From Roseomonas acroporae (lineage in GTDB: Bacteria > Pseudomonadota > Alphaproteobacteria > Acetobacterales > Acetobacteraceae), in the NCBI RefSeq assembly GCF_023223525.1, contig NZ_JALPRX010000068.1, positions 62,001 to 126,000 of the forward strand: DNA of 64,000 nt. The letters run 5' to 3'. Of the stretch, positions 24,469 through 32,264 are shown one piece after another. The translations under genes were made by a program, and so were the position numbers. The stretch's first letter is position 1. The number at the start of each line of letters is the position of its first letter. The notes below the pieces were generated by a model. It was not told the origin of the DNA. It did not search any database and was given only the letters and a program-made list of their open reading frames with translations.

Positions 24469-26468
24469 GTGCCCGCTACCGCCTCGCCCCGAGACCCGTT
24501 CCCGGTCCCCTTCGGCGCCGCCCGCACCGGCGCCGAGACCCGCATCCGCCGGTCGCTCAGCGACAGCCCGCCGCCCAGCGCCATGATCGCGCCGCCGAGC
24601 CAGATCCAGGGCGCCAGCGGGTTGTGGTGCAGCCGCAGCACCGCGCCGCCGTCGCGCTCCTCGCCCAGCACCACGTAGAGGTCGGCGAGCCAGGTGGTGT
24701 GGATCGCGGCCTCCGAGGTGGTGGTGCGGCCCACCGGGAAGAAGCGCCGCTCCGGCCGCAGCACCAGCGCGGCGCGGCCGTCGCGCAGCACCGTCACCTG
24801 CGCCTCGCGCGCGGTCCAGTTCGGGCCGATCACGTCGCGCACCGCGTCCAGCCGGTACTCGCGCCCCGCCAGCGCGGCGCTCTCGCCGGGATGCAGCAGC
24901 ACCAGCCTCTCCTGCGCCAGCCCCATGCCGGCGAGCCCCAGCAGCGTCACGCCCAGCCCCGCATGCGCCACCGCGGCGCCCCAGGCGGCACGCGGCAGCC
25001 CCGCCGCCCGGCGCAGCGCGGCCAGCGGCGAGAACGGGCGGCGGCGGAACAGCGCCACGCGGTCCAGGATGTCGGCCGCCGCCCCGGCGACCAGCCACAG
25101 CCCGCCCGCGAAGCCCAGCACCGGCCCGACCCGCCAGCCTTCCAGCGCCAGGCACAGCAGCGCCCCGCCGGCCGCGAGCAGCGCCGCCCACCACAGACGC
25201 TGCAGCACCGGCCAGAGCCGCGCGCGCTTCCAGGAGAGCATCGGCCCCACCGCCATCGCCGCCACCAGCGGCACGGCGAGCGGCAGGATCGCCGTGTCGA
25301 AGAAGGGCGGCCCCACCGAGATCTTCTCGCCCAGCAGCAGGTCCGCGAACATCGGGTAGAGCGTGCCGACGAACACCACCGCGGCGATGGCGCAGAGCAG
25401 CACGTTGTTCAGCACCAGCGAGCCCTCGCGCGAGATCGGCGCGAACAGCCCGGTGGGCGAGAGCGCGCCGGCGCGCAGGCCGAACAGCGCGAGGCCGCCG
25501 CCGACGTAGAGCATCAGCAGCGCCAGGATGAACACGCCGCGCATCGGGTCGCTGGCGAAGGCGTGCACGGAGTTCAGCACGCCCGAGCGCACCAGGAAGG
25601 TGCCGAGCAGCGACAGGCCGAAGGCGAGGATGGCGAGCAGCACCGTCCAGATGCGCAAGGCCTCGCGCTTCTCGACCACGATGGCGGAATGCAGCAGCGC
25701 CGTGCCCGCGAGCCAGGGCATCAGCGAGGCGTTCTCCACCGGGTCCCAGAACCAGTAGCCGCCCCAGCCCAGCTCGTAGTAGGCCCACCAGGAGCCGAGC
25801 GCGATGCCGAGCGTCAGAAAGCTCCACGCCGCCAGCGCCCAGGGCCGCACCCAGCGCCCCCAGGCGGCATCCACCCGCCCCTCGATCAGCGCCGCCACGG
25901 CGAAGGCGAAGGTGACGGAGAATCCGACATAGCCGAGGTAGAGCAGCGGCGGGTGGAAGGCGAGGCCGGGGTCCTGCAGCACGGGGTTCAGCCCCTGCCC
26001 GTCCGCCGGCGCCGGCCAGACTCGGGCGAAGGGGTTGGAGGTGAGCAGGATGAACAGCAGGAACCCCGCTGCCACCATCCCCAGCACCGCCAGCACCCGC
26101 GCCTGCAGCGCGCTCGGCAATTCCCGCCCGAAGGCGGCCACGGCGCCGCCGCACAGCGCCAGCACCGTGACCCAGAGGACCATCGAGCCCTCGTGGTTCC
26201 CCCAGGCGCCGCTGAGCTTGTAGAGCAGCGGCTTGGCGGAGTGGCTGTTCTGCACCACGCCGAGCACGCTGGTGTCGTTCACCGCGAAGCTCCAGAGCAG
26301 CGCGGCGAAGGCGGCGAGCACGGCGAGGAGCTGCCCGGCGGCGAGGGCGGGGGCGGCGGCCATCAGGCGCGGCTCGGCCCGGTGCGCGCCGAGCAGCGGC
26401 AGGGTGGATTGCGCGAGCGCGAGCGCGAAGGCGAGGGCGAGGGCGAAGTGGCCGAGTTCGGGGATCAT
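24465..26468 (-). CDS. ccmF: Heme lyase subunit CcmF
   Basis: 667-residue polytopic membrane protein. The WWD heme motif is seen as YELGWGGYWFWDPVENASLM (about residues 235-254), and heme-ligand histidines occur in QNSHSAKPLLYKLSGAWGNH and in the loop around HSAIVVEKREALR. It joins heme from CcmE to apocytochrome c. The ATG was chosen at MIPELGHFALA; 24 open codons upstream lie in repeat DNA. Downstream it overlaps ccmG by 4 nt. The upstream gap to ccmE is 265 bp of stem-loop array. Confidence 0.95.
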   Translation of the reverse strand: MIPELGHFALALAFALALAQSTLPLLGAHRAEPRLMAAAPALAAGQLLAVLAAFAALLWSFAVNDTSVLGVVQNSHSAKPLLYKLSGAWGNHEGSMVLWVTVLALCGGAVAAFGRELPSALQARVLAVLGMVAAGFLLFILLTSNPFARVWPAPADGQGLNPVLQDPGLAFHPPLLYLGYVGFSVTFAFAVAALIEGRVDAAWGRWVRPWALAAWSFLTLGIALGSWWAYYELGWGGYWFWDPVENASLMPWLAGTALLHSAIVVEKREALRIWTVLLAILAFGLSLLGTFLVRSGVLNSVHAFASDPMRGVFILALLMLYVGGGLALFGLRAGALSPTGLFAPISREGSLVLNNVLLCAIAAVVFVGTLYPMFADLLLGEKISVGPPFFDTAILPLAVPLVAAMAVGPMLSWKRARLWPVLQRLWWAALLAAGGALLCLALEGWRVGPVLGFAGGLWLVAGAAADILDRVALFRRRPFSPLAALRRAAGLPRAAWGAAVAHAGLGVTLLGLAGMGLAQERLVLLHPGESAALAGREYRLDAVRDVIGPNWTAREAQVTVLRDGRAALVLRPERRFFPVGRTTTSEAAIHTTWLADLYVVLGEERDGGAVLRLHHNPLAPWIWLGGAIMALGGGLSLSDRRMRVSAPVRAAPKGTGNGSRGEAVAGT

Positions 26469-26733
26469 GCGGCGGCGCCGGTACGGGGGCTTCGCCCCTG
26501 CGACCCCACCAAGGGGCGCCGCCCCTTGGAACCCCGCCAAGGGGCGAAGCCCCCTTGGATCCCCCGTTCGGCCTTGAGGCCCGACGATTGAAGCGCCGAG
26601 GCCCGACGCCGGCGGAGGTCCAGGAACCTGAGGTTCCTGGCGGGATGGGTCCGGGAAGGGCAGCGTCCTTCCCGGGCGGAAGGGGCCCGGGGAAGGCGCC
26701 GCCTTCCCCGCCGGGCATCCCCGCCCCGCATGC
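26469..26733. repeat. GC-rich stem-loop array between ccmE and ccmF
   Basis: 265 bp with about five successive hairpins, such as AAGGGGC-GCC-GCCCCTT near 26511, CAAGGGG-CGAAG-CCCCTTG, CCAGGAACCTGAGGTTCCTGG near 26621-26641 and GGGAAGGGC...CCTTCCC near 26653. The order CGGAGGTCCAGG-stem-CCTGG-GGGATGGGTCC-stem is repeated at 48063-48140, with different stem sequences. No gene seen. Confidence 0.7.
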
Positions 26734-27246
26734 TCAGCTCCCGCTCCGCGACGCCGTCGGCGCCATGGTGTTCCAGTTCCCGGCCGGCGGCGCCGCCCCC
26801 TGCGACGGGTTCCAGTGGCCCGAGCGGCGCAGCGCGTCGGCCACCTCGGGCGGCATGTAGGTCTCGTCGTGGCGGGCCAGCACCTCGCTGGCCCGGAACA
26901 CGCCGTCCGGCCCCAGCCGGCCGAGCGCCACCACGCCCTGGCCCTCGCGGAACAGGTCCGGCAGCACGCCGGTATAGGTGACGGTCAGGGTCGTCGGCCC
27001 GTCGGTGACGCGGAAGCGGGCGGAGGGGCGGCCGTCCGGCGCCTGCTCGCGGGTCACGCTGCCGGCCTCGACCAGCCCGCCGAGGCGGAAGGCGCGGCCG
27101 GGCGGCGGCGCCTCGCGCGCGATGTCGGAGGGGGAGCGGAAGAACACCAGGTTGTCCTGGAACGCCGTCAGCGTCAGCGCCGTGGCCGAGCCGAGGCCCA
27201 GGCCGCAGAGCAGCAGCAGGTAGAGGCGTCGGCGCTTGCGGGTCAT
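26734..27246 (-). CDS. ccmE: Heme chaperone CcmE
   Basis: 170 residues. One N-terminal membrane helix (LYLLLLCGLGLGSATALTL), then the OB-fold with VTDGPTTLTVTYTGVLPDLF and the covalent heme-binding His in VLARHDETYMPPEV (about residues 121-134). It carries heme from CcmABC to CcmF. The tail after residue 145 is a disordered Pro/Asn/Ser segment, common in the family. The start overlaps ccmD by 4 nt. Confidence 0.95.
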   Translation of the reverse strand: MTRKRRRLYLLLLCGLGLGSATALTLTAFQDNLVFFRSPSDIAREAPPPGRAFRLGGLVEAGSVTREQAPDGRPSARFRVTDGPTTLTVTYTGVLPDLFREGQGVVALGRLGPDGVFRASEVLARHDETYMPPEVADALRRSGHWNPSQGAAPPAGNWNTMAPTASRSGS

Positions 27247-27422
27247 GCGAGGGATTCCGTGCCGGGCCGCGCGGCGGCCGGCCGATTGGTGCCGCGCGGC
27301 TCCAGCCGCGCCAGCAGCCGGCGCGCGGCGCGGTGGCGCAGCGCGGTGCCGAGGGCCAGCGCGCCGAAGCCGCCCAGCACCAGCGCGTAGCCGATGCCCA
27401 CATGCCACCAGTGCAGCGTCAT
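27243..27422 (-). CDS. ccmD: Heme exporter protein CcmD
   Basis: 59 residues: MTLHWWHVGIGYALVLGGFG contains the single membrane helix, followed by the basic stretch ALRHRAARRLLARLE usual for CcmD. It helps release holo-CcmE from CcmABC. The start codon overlaps the ccmC stop by 4 nt and its stop overlaps ccmE, which fixes the assignment despite its short length. Confidence 0.9.
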   Translation of the reverse strand: MTLHWWHVGIGYALVLGGFGALALGTALRHRAARRLLARLEPRGTNRPAAARPGTESLA

Positions 27423-28252
27423 GCGGCGGCGCTCCCAGGGGAGACTTCCGGCCGGTCCAGGCGGCGGGCGGCGGCGAGTTGCAGGGCGCGGATGCGCCGC
27501 TCCATCACCGCGGCGCGGGTGCGCGCCAGCACCAGCGCGGCGAAGGCCAGGGTGAAGCCGAGGGCGCAGACCAGCAGCGGGTAGAGCATGCCGACATGCA
27601 GCCCCGGCGCGCCGAGCCGCGCGACGGAAGCGGGCTGGTGCAGCGTGTTCCACCAGTCCACCGAGAATTTCACGACCGGCAGGTTCAGCGCGCCGAGCAG
27701 CGCCAGGATGGCGCCGGCCCGCGCGCCGCGCTCCGGCGCATCGAAGGCGCGCACCAGCGCGGCGTGGCCGAGCCAGAGGAAGAACAGCACCAGCACCGAG
27801 GTGAGCCGGGCATCCCACACCCACCACGTGCCCCACATCGGCTTGCCCCACAGGCTGCCGGTGACGAGGCAGAGGAAGCAGGCCAGGGCGCCGACCGGCG
27901 ACAGCTCCCGCGCCGCGAGGTCGGCCAGCGGGTGGCGCCAGACCAGCGAGGCGACCGAGAGCAGGGCGAGGCCGGCATAGCCACCCATGGCCAGCCAGGC
28001 CATCGGCACGTGGATGTAGAGGAGGCGCACCGTCTCGCCCTGCTGCCAGTCGGGCGGCGAGAGGAACAGCGCCCAGGGCAGGCCGATGGCGAGGACCAGG
28101 ATCGCCGCCCCGCCCAGCCAGGGCAGCAGCCGGCCGGTGGCGCGCAGGAAGCGGCCGGGGTTGGCGAAGCGGTGCAGCACGGGCGGCCGGGCCGGGGCCA
28201 CGCGCGGCGCGGCGGACGGACCCGGGGCCGCCGTCAGGGACGGGGTTTCCAC
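27419..28252 (-). CDS. ccmC: Heme ABC exporter membrane subunit CcmC
   Basis: 277 residues, six membrane helices. The WWD motif region GKPMWGTWWVWDARLTSVLV (about residues 124-143) and the two flanking heme-ligand histidines (LYIHVPMAW and WWNTLHQP) are intact. CcmC hands heme to CcmE. The start is taken as the GTG at 28252 (ETPSLTAAPG...), without a clear ribosome site. The frame stays open into the AT-rich island, but that part is not family-like. ccmA and ccmB are not adjacent. It is the first ccm gene here and the AT-rich island lies at its 5' side. Confidence 0.93.
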   Translation of the reverse strand: METPSLTAAPGPSAAPRVAPARPPVLHRFANPGRFLRATGRLLPWLGGAAILVLAIGLPWALFLSPPDWQQGETVRLLYIHVPMAWLAMGGYAGLALLSVASLVWRHPLADLAARELSPVGALACFLCLVTGSLWGKPMWGTWWVWDARLTSVLVLFFLWLGHAALVRAFDAPERGARAGAILALLGALNLPVVKFSVDWWNTLHQPASVARLGAPGLHVGMLYPLLVCALGFTLAFAALVLARTRAAVMERRIRALQLAAARRLDRPEVSPGSAAA

Positions 28253-28379
28253 GGCACGCAAACTACGACCATCGGGACAGAGATTGAAGTGTTCCGTCGG
28301 GCGCGACCCGGATATAGATGCGTGCTGCATAGCTGGCAAGCATTGACCACAATACCAACGAATAGCGTATGTATGCCGC
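28253..28379. other. Upstream region of ccmC, junction with AT-rich DNA
   Basis: 127 bp in which GC content falls sharply from about 28290 onward. It should contain the ccmC promoter, yet the sequence looks foreign; no convincing -35/-10 pair was found. Confidence 0.4.
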
Positions 28380-28760
28380 CTATCCGATGTAGCGGATGTA
28401 CTTGTCCGTTCCCGTGCCATTATCCAAGACCGGACCTATGCTCAGATCGTCAAATATCATCTCAATACTATAGTGATTTGAATTGCCCGGCGCCACATAA
28501 ATCCCAATTTGTTGCATCTGCGAGGCCGGAAGACCTTCAATGTCTCCAACCGAGCATGTTCCATTGAAACTCCAGTGGCTTGCATCTGGGGACACAACCA
28601 TCCCACATGCGTTTATGCCACTATCAGGATTCACGCCGTTCCCAGACAAGTTAAAGTTACTGAATGAAATAAGGCTACAACCCGAAGAAAGCGCAATACC
28701 ATTTTGGCCAGCATAGACACTTTGGCCGCCCGTAAAACGTAAGTTTCTGTGCGGGCAATT
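28380..28760 (-). pseudogene. C-terminal remnant of a secreted beta-helix (pectate-lyase-like) protein
   Basis: An open frame of 126 codons with no ATG runs straight on from the FkbM stop codon in the same frame. Its translation, read from RFTGGQSVYAGQNGIALSSG through FSNFNLSGNGVNPDSGINAC to LDNGTGTDKYIRYIG, has the short G/N/S-rich beta-strand rhythm and the DNGTGTDK-type end seen in right-handed parallel beta-helix proteins (tail spikes, pectate lyase superfamily). A TTG at 28649 could start an 89-residue product, but no ribosome site is visible. It is best read as a 5'-deleted gene end. AT-rich codon use differs from all flanking genes. Confidence 0.55.
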
Positions 28761-29516
28761 TTACGCTGGCGCACAATAGAGTTGGGCGTGCGGTGATTTA
28801 GTAAACCACTCAGCGTCCACATTCTTGCCGATATCCGTTGCTTTTTCAAAATCATCTATCCATACATAGTAGTCTAGATTGTTTAGAATGCGACCAATCT
28901 CAGTTGCCGTCCCTTGAGCATCCGACCACAGGAAGTGATGAAGTTCCAGCATCAGGAATGGCCTGTTGGACAAAATACGCTCCGCCCCTCGCAAAGCGTG
29001 CAATTCGTGGCCCTCAACATCAATTTTTAAGAAATCAACCCGCATATCAGGACTAACATCGTCGTCCAGCCTGACAACTTTGATTTGCCCTGTTGCTGGA
29101 AAAATAGATCCGGCTCCAACAATAACACTATTGCCCGAATTTTCACTAATTGGGATTAGGCCGGATTGGCTGCCCACACCATAGGGATGCACCACAATAT
29201 TTGTTCGACCATTGAGTATAGCATTCCGCTCAATCAAGGAGGCATTTTGGGGCAAGGCCTCCCAAGCATGCACCACTCCATCCGAGCCTACACAGTAAGA
29301 AAAAAGAAGCGTTGTTAAGCCCTGATGTGCGCCACAATCAAGAACATTGAAGCCGGGGCGGATAGTATCAATACACCATTGACGCTCACGCTGCCATTGA
29401 TTGGGATTTGTATCATACCATTCCTTGGCGTTTTCGTCCTCAATATGCATATCGAATTGATATGGTCCGATGTATCGGTCCTTAGCGATAAAAGGAGTGA
29501 AGGAGTTCGTCATCAT
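28761..29516 (-). CDS. FkbM family methyltransferase
   Basis: 251 residues from tandem ATG codons (MMTNSFTPFIAKDRYIG), with GAGGG a few bases upstream. SAM-dependent methyltransferase of the FkbM type: motif I NVLDCGAHQGLTTLLFSYC (about residues 58-76), acidic HAWEALPQNASLIERN, and the FkbM hallmark VDFLKIDVEGHELHALRGAE near 160-179. Such enzymes O-methylate sugars in surface polysaccharide or secondary metabolites. GC content and codon use (AAT, ATA, TTA common) are very unlike the rest of the window, a strong sign of transfer. No glycosyltransferase lies beside it. Confidence 0.88.
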   Translation of the reverse strand: MMTNSFTPFIAKDRYIGPYQFDMHIEDENAKEWYDTNPNQWQRERQWCIDTIRPGFNVLDCGAHQGLTTLLFSYCVGSDGVVHAWEALPQNASLIERNAILNGRTNIVVHPYGVGSQSGLIPISENSGNSVIVGAGSIFPATGQIKVVRLDDDVSPDMRVDFLKIDVEGHELHALRGAERILSNRPFLMLELHHFLWSDAQGTATEIGRILNNLDYYVWIDDFEKATDIGKNVDAEWFTKSPHAQLYCAPA

Positions 29517-29769
29517 CAAGCCCTCAGTGGGTAGGATCCACATCAGAACTACTTCGCGCAAGCATCTTCGCATAAGCCGGCTACACAGGGTAGCATCCCA
29601 CCCTGTCCAGAGCAACTAATGCCCTGTCGCGCCGATTTTTACGAAACGATTTTCGACGATTTTTACGAAACGACTTTCGAGTCGCTCCGACAAGTGGTCT
29701 GGCCAGCGACGATGAACCAGGAAAACCTCAACACTTGTTGCACACCGCCAGCTTGAAGCCAGCACGAAC
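29517..29769. other. AT-rich flank of the island
   Basis: 253 bp between the FkbM start and the end of the DUF3750 gene. Contains CAGGGT...ACCCTG (about 29586-29607) and the 24-bp direct repeat at 29633-29680. No credible gene: a 61-codon frame here overlaps the DUF3750 end and is unlike any family. Confidence 0.5.
29633..29680. repeat. 24-bp direct repeat, two copies
   Basis: 29633-29656 and 29657-29680 are identical except for one base: CGATTTTTACGAAACGA, then T or C, then TTTCGA. It lies at the AT-rich island edge. Confidence 0.88.
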
Positions 29770-30537
29770 TCAGCCCGACGCCGCTGCCGGCGCCGGCCCA
29801 CGCATCCCGATGCGTCCGAGCCCCGGCAGCTTGATCGCCGGGCGGCGCAGGTCGAGCCCGGCGACGGCGCCCAGGATGTTCACCTCGATCCCCTCCACCC
29901 AGGCCAGCGTCAGACCGGCATAGCCGCCGAGCGAGAGCCGCAGCCCGGTGCCGGACGGCGTCGGGCGCAGCCAGCTTCCGTCGTAGGGATAGTCCTTGCC
30001 GATCGCGGTGGGCGGCAGGGCGGCGCGTATCTCCGGCACCGCATCCATCACGGCGGCGACGAAGGTGTTGGAGTTGGGGCCGGGCCAGGCGCGGTAGTCG
30101 CCCTCCTCGCGGAAGGCGTAGTCGCGGATCGCCGTCTCGATGCGCGGGATCAGCCCGGCGGCGGCGGGGCCGTCGACGGCGAACACCACCTCCGGCACGC
30201 GGCCGAACCAGCGCCCGTCCGGCTCGAAGCCGTTCAGCCGGATCGGCTCGCCCCAGGCGGTGTAGTCGTAGCGCGTGTAGCGGGCCTCGCCCTCGCGCTT
30301 GAAGACGATCCAGCAATGGGTGGCGAAGATGCCGCGCCAGCGCACCGTCTGCGCCGCGAAGATGCGCACCACGGCGGCGGGCTGGCGCGCGGCCGGCGGC
30401 AGGTGGCCGATCGAGGAGCGGTCGGCGGTGCGCCAGCCGGCGCCCGTGCCCTCCCAGCGGTAGAGCGCGGCGGAGACGCCGATCGGCGCGAGGTAGAACA
30501 GCAGGAACAGCAGCAGGCTGAGCTTGGCGACGGACAT
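29770..30537 (-). CDS. DUF3750 domain protein
   Basis: 255 residues from MSVAKLSLLLFLLFYLAPIG, which forms an N-terminal membrane helix or signal anchor. The rest matches DUF3750: RIFAAQTVRWRGIFATHCWI, YTRYDYTAWGEPIRLNGFEP, PEVVFAVDGPAA, FREEGDYRAWPGPNSNTFVA and KLPGLGRIG. Conserved His/Cys (THCW) and NSNTF suggest an NlpC/P60-like transglutaminase-type hydrolase fold, a proposal from general resemblance only. Periplasmic; function unknown. The AT-rich island begins directly after its stop. Confidence 0.88.
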   Translation of the reverse strand: MSVAKLSLLLFLLFYLAPIGVSAALYRWEGTGAGWRTADRSSIGHLPPAARQPAAVVRIFAAQTVRWRGIFATHCWIVFKREGEARYTRYDYTAWGEPIRLNGFEPDGRWFGRVPEVVFAVDGPAAAGLIPRIETAIRDYAFREEGDYRAWPGPNSNTFVAAVMDAVPEIRAALPPTAIGKDYPYDGSWLRPTPSGTGLRLSLGGYAGLTLAWVEGIEVNILGAVAGLDLRRPAIKLPGLGRIGMRGPAPAAASG

Positions 30538-30864
30538 CGGCGACGGAAATTGGTGCGTCGCAGCGGAACTCAAGGCCGGGGGGACGCGGCGGCGCGGGCC
30601 GGCGTTGCCCGCGGCCATGGCGCGTCGGCACCCGGCCCCGGTGGCGGCGGCCCCGGTGGCTGCGGCCCCGGCATCCCGCCCGACGGCGATCCACCGCCGC
30701 GGCCACGTCCTCGCGGATCTCCCGGGCCGCCGGGCGCGTCTACCCGGCCCGGGAAAGACCTGCCGTAGCGAACCGCGGTCCGGTCGGGACTGCGGTTCGC
30801 CGTAGCTCGTTGTTCCCGGCGCGGATTCACGCCGCCGGGCGTGTCCGCCCGCCGGCGATCCGCT
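30538..30864. other. Intergenic gap with a recurring palindrome
   Basis: Between hslO and DUF3750 (both minus). Contains an inverted repeat AACCGCGGTCC/GGACTGCGGTT near 30770-30796 and, at 30819-30863, GCGGATTCACGCC...GGCGATCCGC, related to the hairpin at 15885. The CTAG element follows directly. No gene seen. Confidence 0.45.
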
Positions 30865-30972
30865 CTAGAGCATTTTCAAGCTGAGCGTCCTCGCTCAGCG
30901 GCTCGGAAAATGCGAAAAATCAAAAGGCTAGAGCCGTTCCGGCCTGATACAGTCAGGCTGGATCGGCTCTAG
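30865..30972 (-). repeat. CTAG composite hairpin element, copy B
   Basis: 108 bp, inverted relative to copies A and C. CTAG at 30865-30868 and again at 30969-30972, with an internal CTAG near 30928. The inner stem CTGAGCG-TCCT-CGCTCAG is perfect. The end CTAG provides the TAG stop of hslO. Confidence 0.9.
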
Positions 30973-31979
30973 CCAGCCGCCCGCTTGCCGCGCACCTCGC
31001 GGCGCTCGAAGCGGAAGCCGACGTTGCAGAACTCGCAGGTCACGGTGATGGCGCCGTCGTCCTGCACCATGTGGTCGAGGTCCTCGGGCGGGAAGCCCTC
31101 CAGCACCCCGGCGAGGCGCGCCCGCGAGCAGCGGCAGCCGTAGGAGAGGGCCCGCGCCCGGTCGACCGACAGCCCCTCGGCGTGGAACAGCCGGTGCAGC
31201 AGCCGGTCGGCGGGCAGCGAGTCGTCGAGCAGCTCGGCGTCGGTCAGCGTGTCCGCGAGGACGCAGGCGGTGTGCCACGCCTCGTCCGGGTCCTCGGGGT
31301 CGGCCGCCGGCAGGTCCGCGTCGCGGTCGTCGGTGCCGAGGGCGATGCCGCCCTCGGTCGCCACCTTCTCCATGATGAACGCGGCCGCCCGCCAGCCCGC
31401 CTCCGTGCGCGCGCAGGCCAGCCGGACCAGGGTGCGGATCTGCTCGGAGGTGCGGAAGTAGCTGCCGGCCATCTGCGCCAGGCTGATGCCCTCGATCGCC
31501 ACGATGCCCTGGTAGCGGTCCATGTCCGGGCCCTGGTCGCAGGTGAAGGCGAGGTAGCCCTTGCCCAGCAGCGCCGCCGCCGAGGGGTCCGGGTCGCCGC
31601 GCAGCAGCCGCGCCAGCTTGTCCGGCTCGGCGCGGGCATAGCCGCGCAGCTCGCCCGATTCGGTGCAGTCGGCGAGCAGCATCGGCACCACCCCGTCGCC
31701 CTTCGCCTGGAGGCTGAAGGAGCCGCGGAACTTCAGCGCCGCCGCCAGGCCGGCGGTGAGCGCCAGCGCCTCGCCGGCGAGGCGCGTCACGGCCGGGTGG
31801 TTGTCGTGGCGGCCGAGCAGCGCCTCGGCGAGCGGGCCGAGGCGCACCAGCCGCCCGCGCACCGGGCGGTCGCGCAGGTGGAAGGGCTGCACGCCGCGCG
31901 GCACCACGATCTGCGGCACCGGCGGGCGGTCATGGTTCAGGAAGTCGGGCGTGGCGGCGGGCCGGGGAGCGTCGGACAA
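30969..31979 (-). CDS. hslO: Redox-regulated chaperone Hsp33
   Basis: 336 residues. Cytoplasmic holdase activated by oxidation. The four zinc cysteines are in the C-terminal part, CRCSRARL (CxC) and CEFCNVGF (CxxC), near residues 279-281 and 314-317. The N-terminal domain has FRGSFSLQAKGDGVVPMLLADCTESGELRGYAR (read as FSLQAKGDGVVPMLLADC and ELRGYAR). An acidic insert DDRDADLPAADPEDPDEAWH lies near residues 219-238. The stop codon is formed by the CTAG end of the adjacent repeat element. Confidence 0.95.
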   Translation of the reverse strand: MSDAPRPAATPDFLNHDRPPVPQIVVPRGVQPFHLRDRPVRGRLVRLGPLAEALLGRHDNHPAVTRLAGEALALTAGLAAALKFRGSFSLQAKGDGVVPMLLADCTESGELRGYARAEPDKLARLLRGDPDPSAAALLGKGYLAFTCDQGPDMDRYQGIVAIEGISLAQMAGSYFRTSEQIRTLVRLACARTEAGWRAAAFIMEKVATEGGIALGTDDRDADLPAADPEDPDEAWHTACVLADTLTDAELLDDSLPADRLLHRLFHAEGLSVDRARALSYGCRCSRARLAGVLEGFPPEDLDHMVQDDGAITVTCEFCNVGFRFERREVRGKRAAG

Positions 31980-32264
31980 CGGAGGCGGACCTTCGGCGGG
32001 ATGTCGGGAAAAGGGATCGGTCGGCGCTGAGATAGGGTGCCGCCCGCCGCCGGACCACCGCCGGGGCCGCGCGGCCGGCGCGGCACCGCCATGCGGCGGG
32101 GCGGCCGTGCCCCGGCCACGGCGCCCGCGCCGGCTGGCGGGGCGTGTCGCGCCGGTGACACCGAGGCCATCCGGTCACACCAGGCATGGACGCTGACGGG
32201 ATTCGCGACCGATATTGTTGCGCTGCGGTGCGACCCTGCCGCCGCATGGACGTTAGGCGGACCC

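Noticed and set aside
28631-28855. A 74-codon frame overlapping the FkbM end
   Set aside because: Out of frame with FkbM and with the beta-helix remnant; no ribosome site or recognisable features.
29616-29801. A 61-codon minus-strand frame at the island edge (ends FVKIVENRFVKIGATGH)
   Set aside because: Starts inside the DUF3750 gene in another frame, has no ribosome site, and its repeated residues merely reflect the 24-bp direct repeat.
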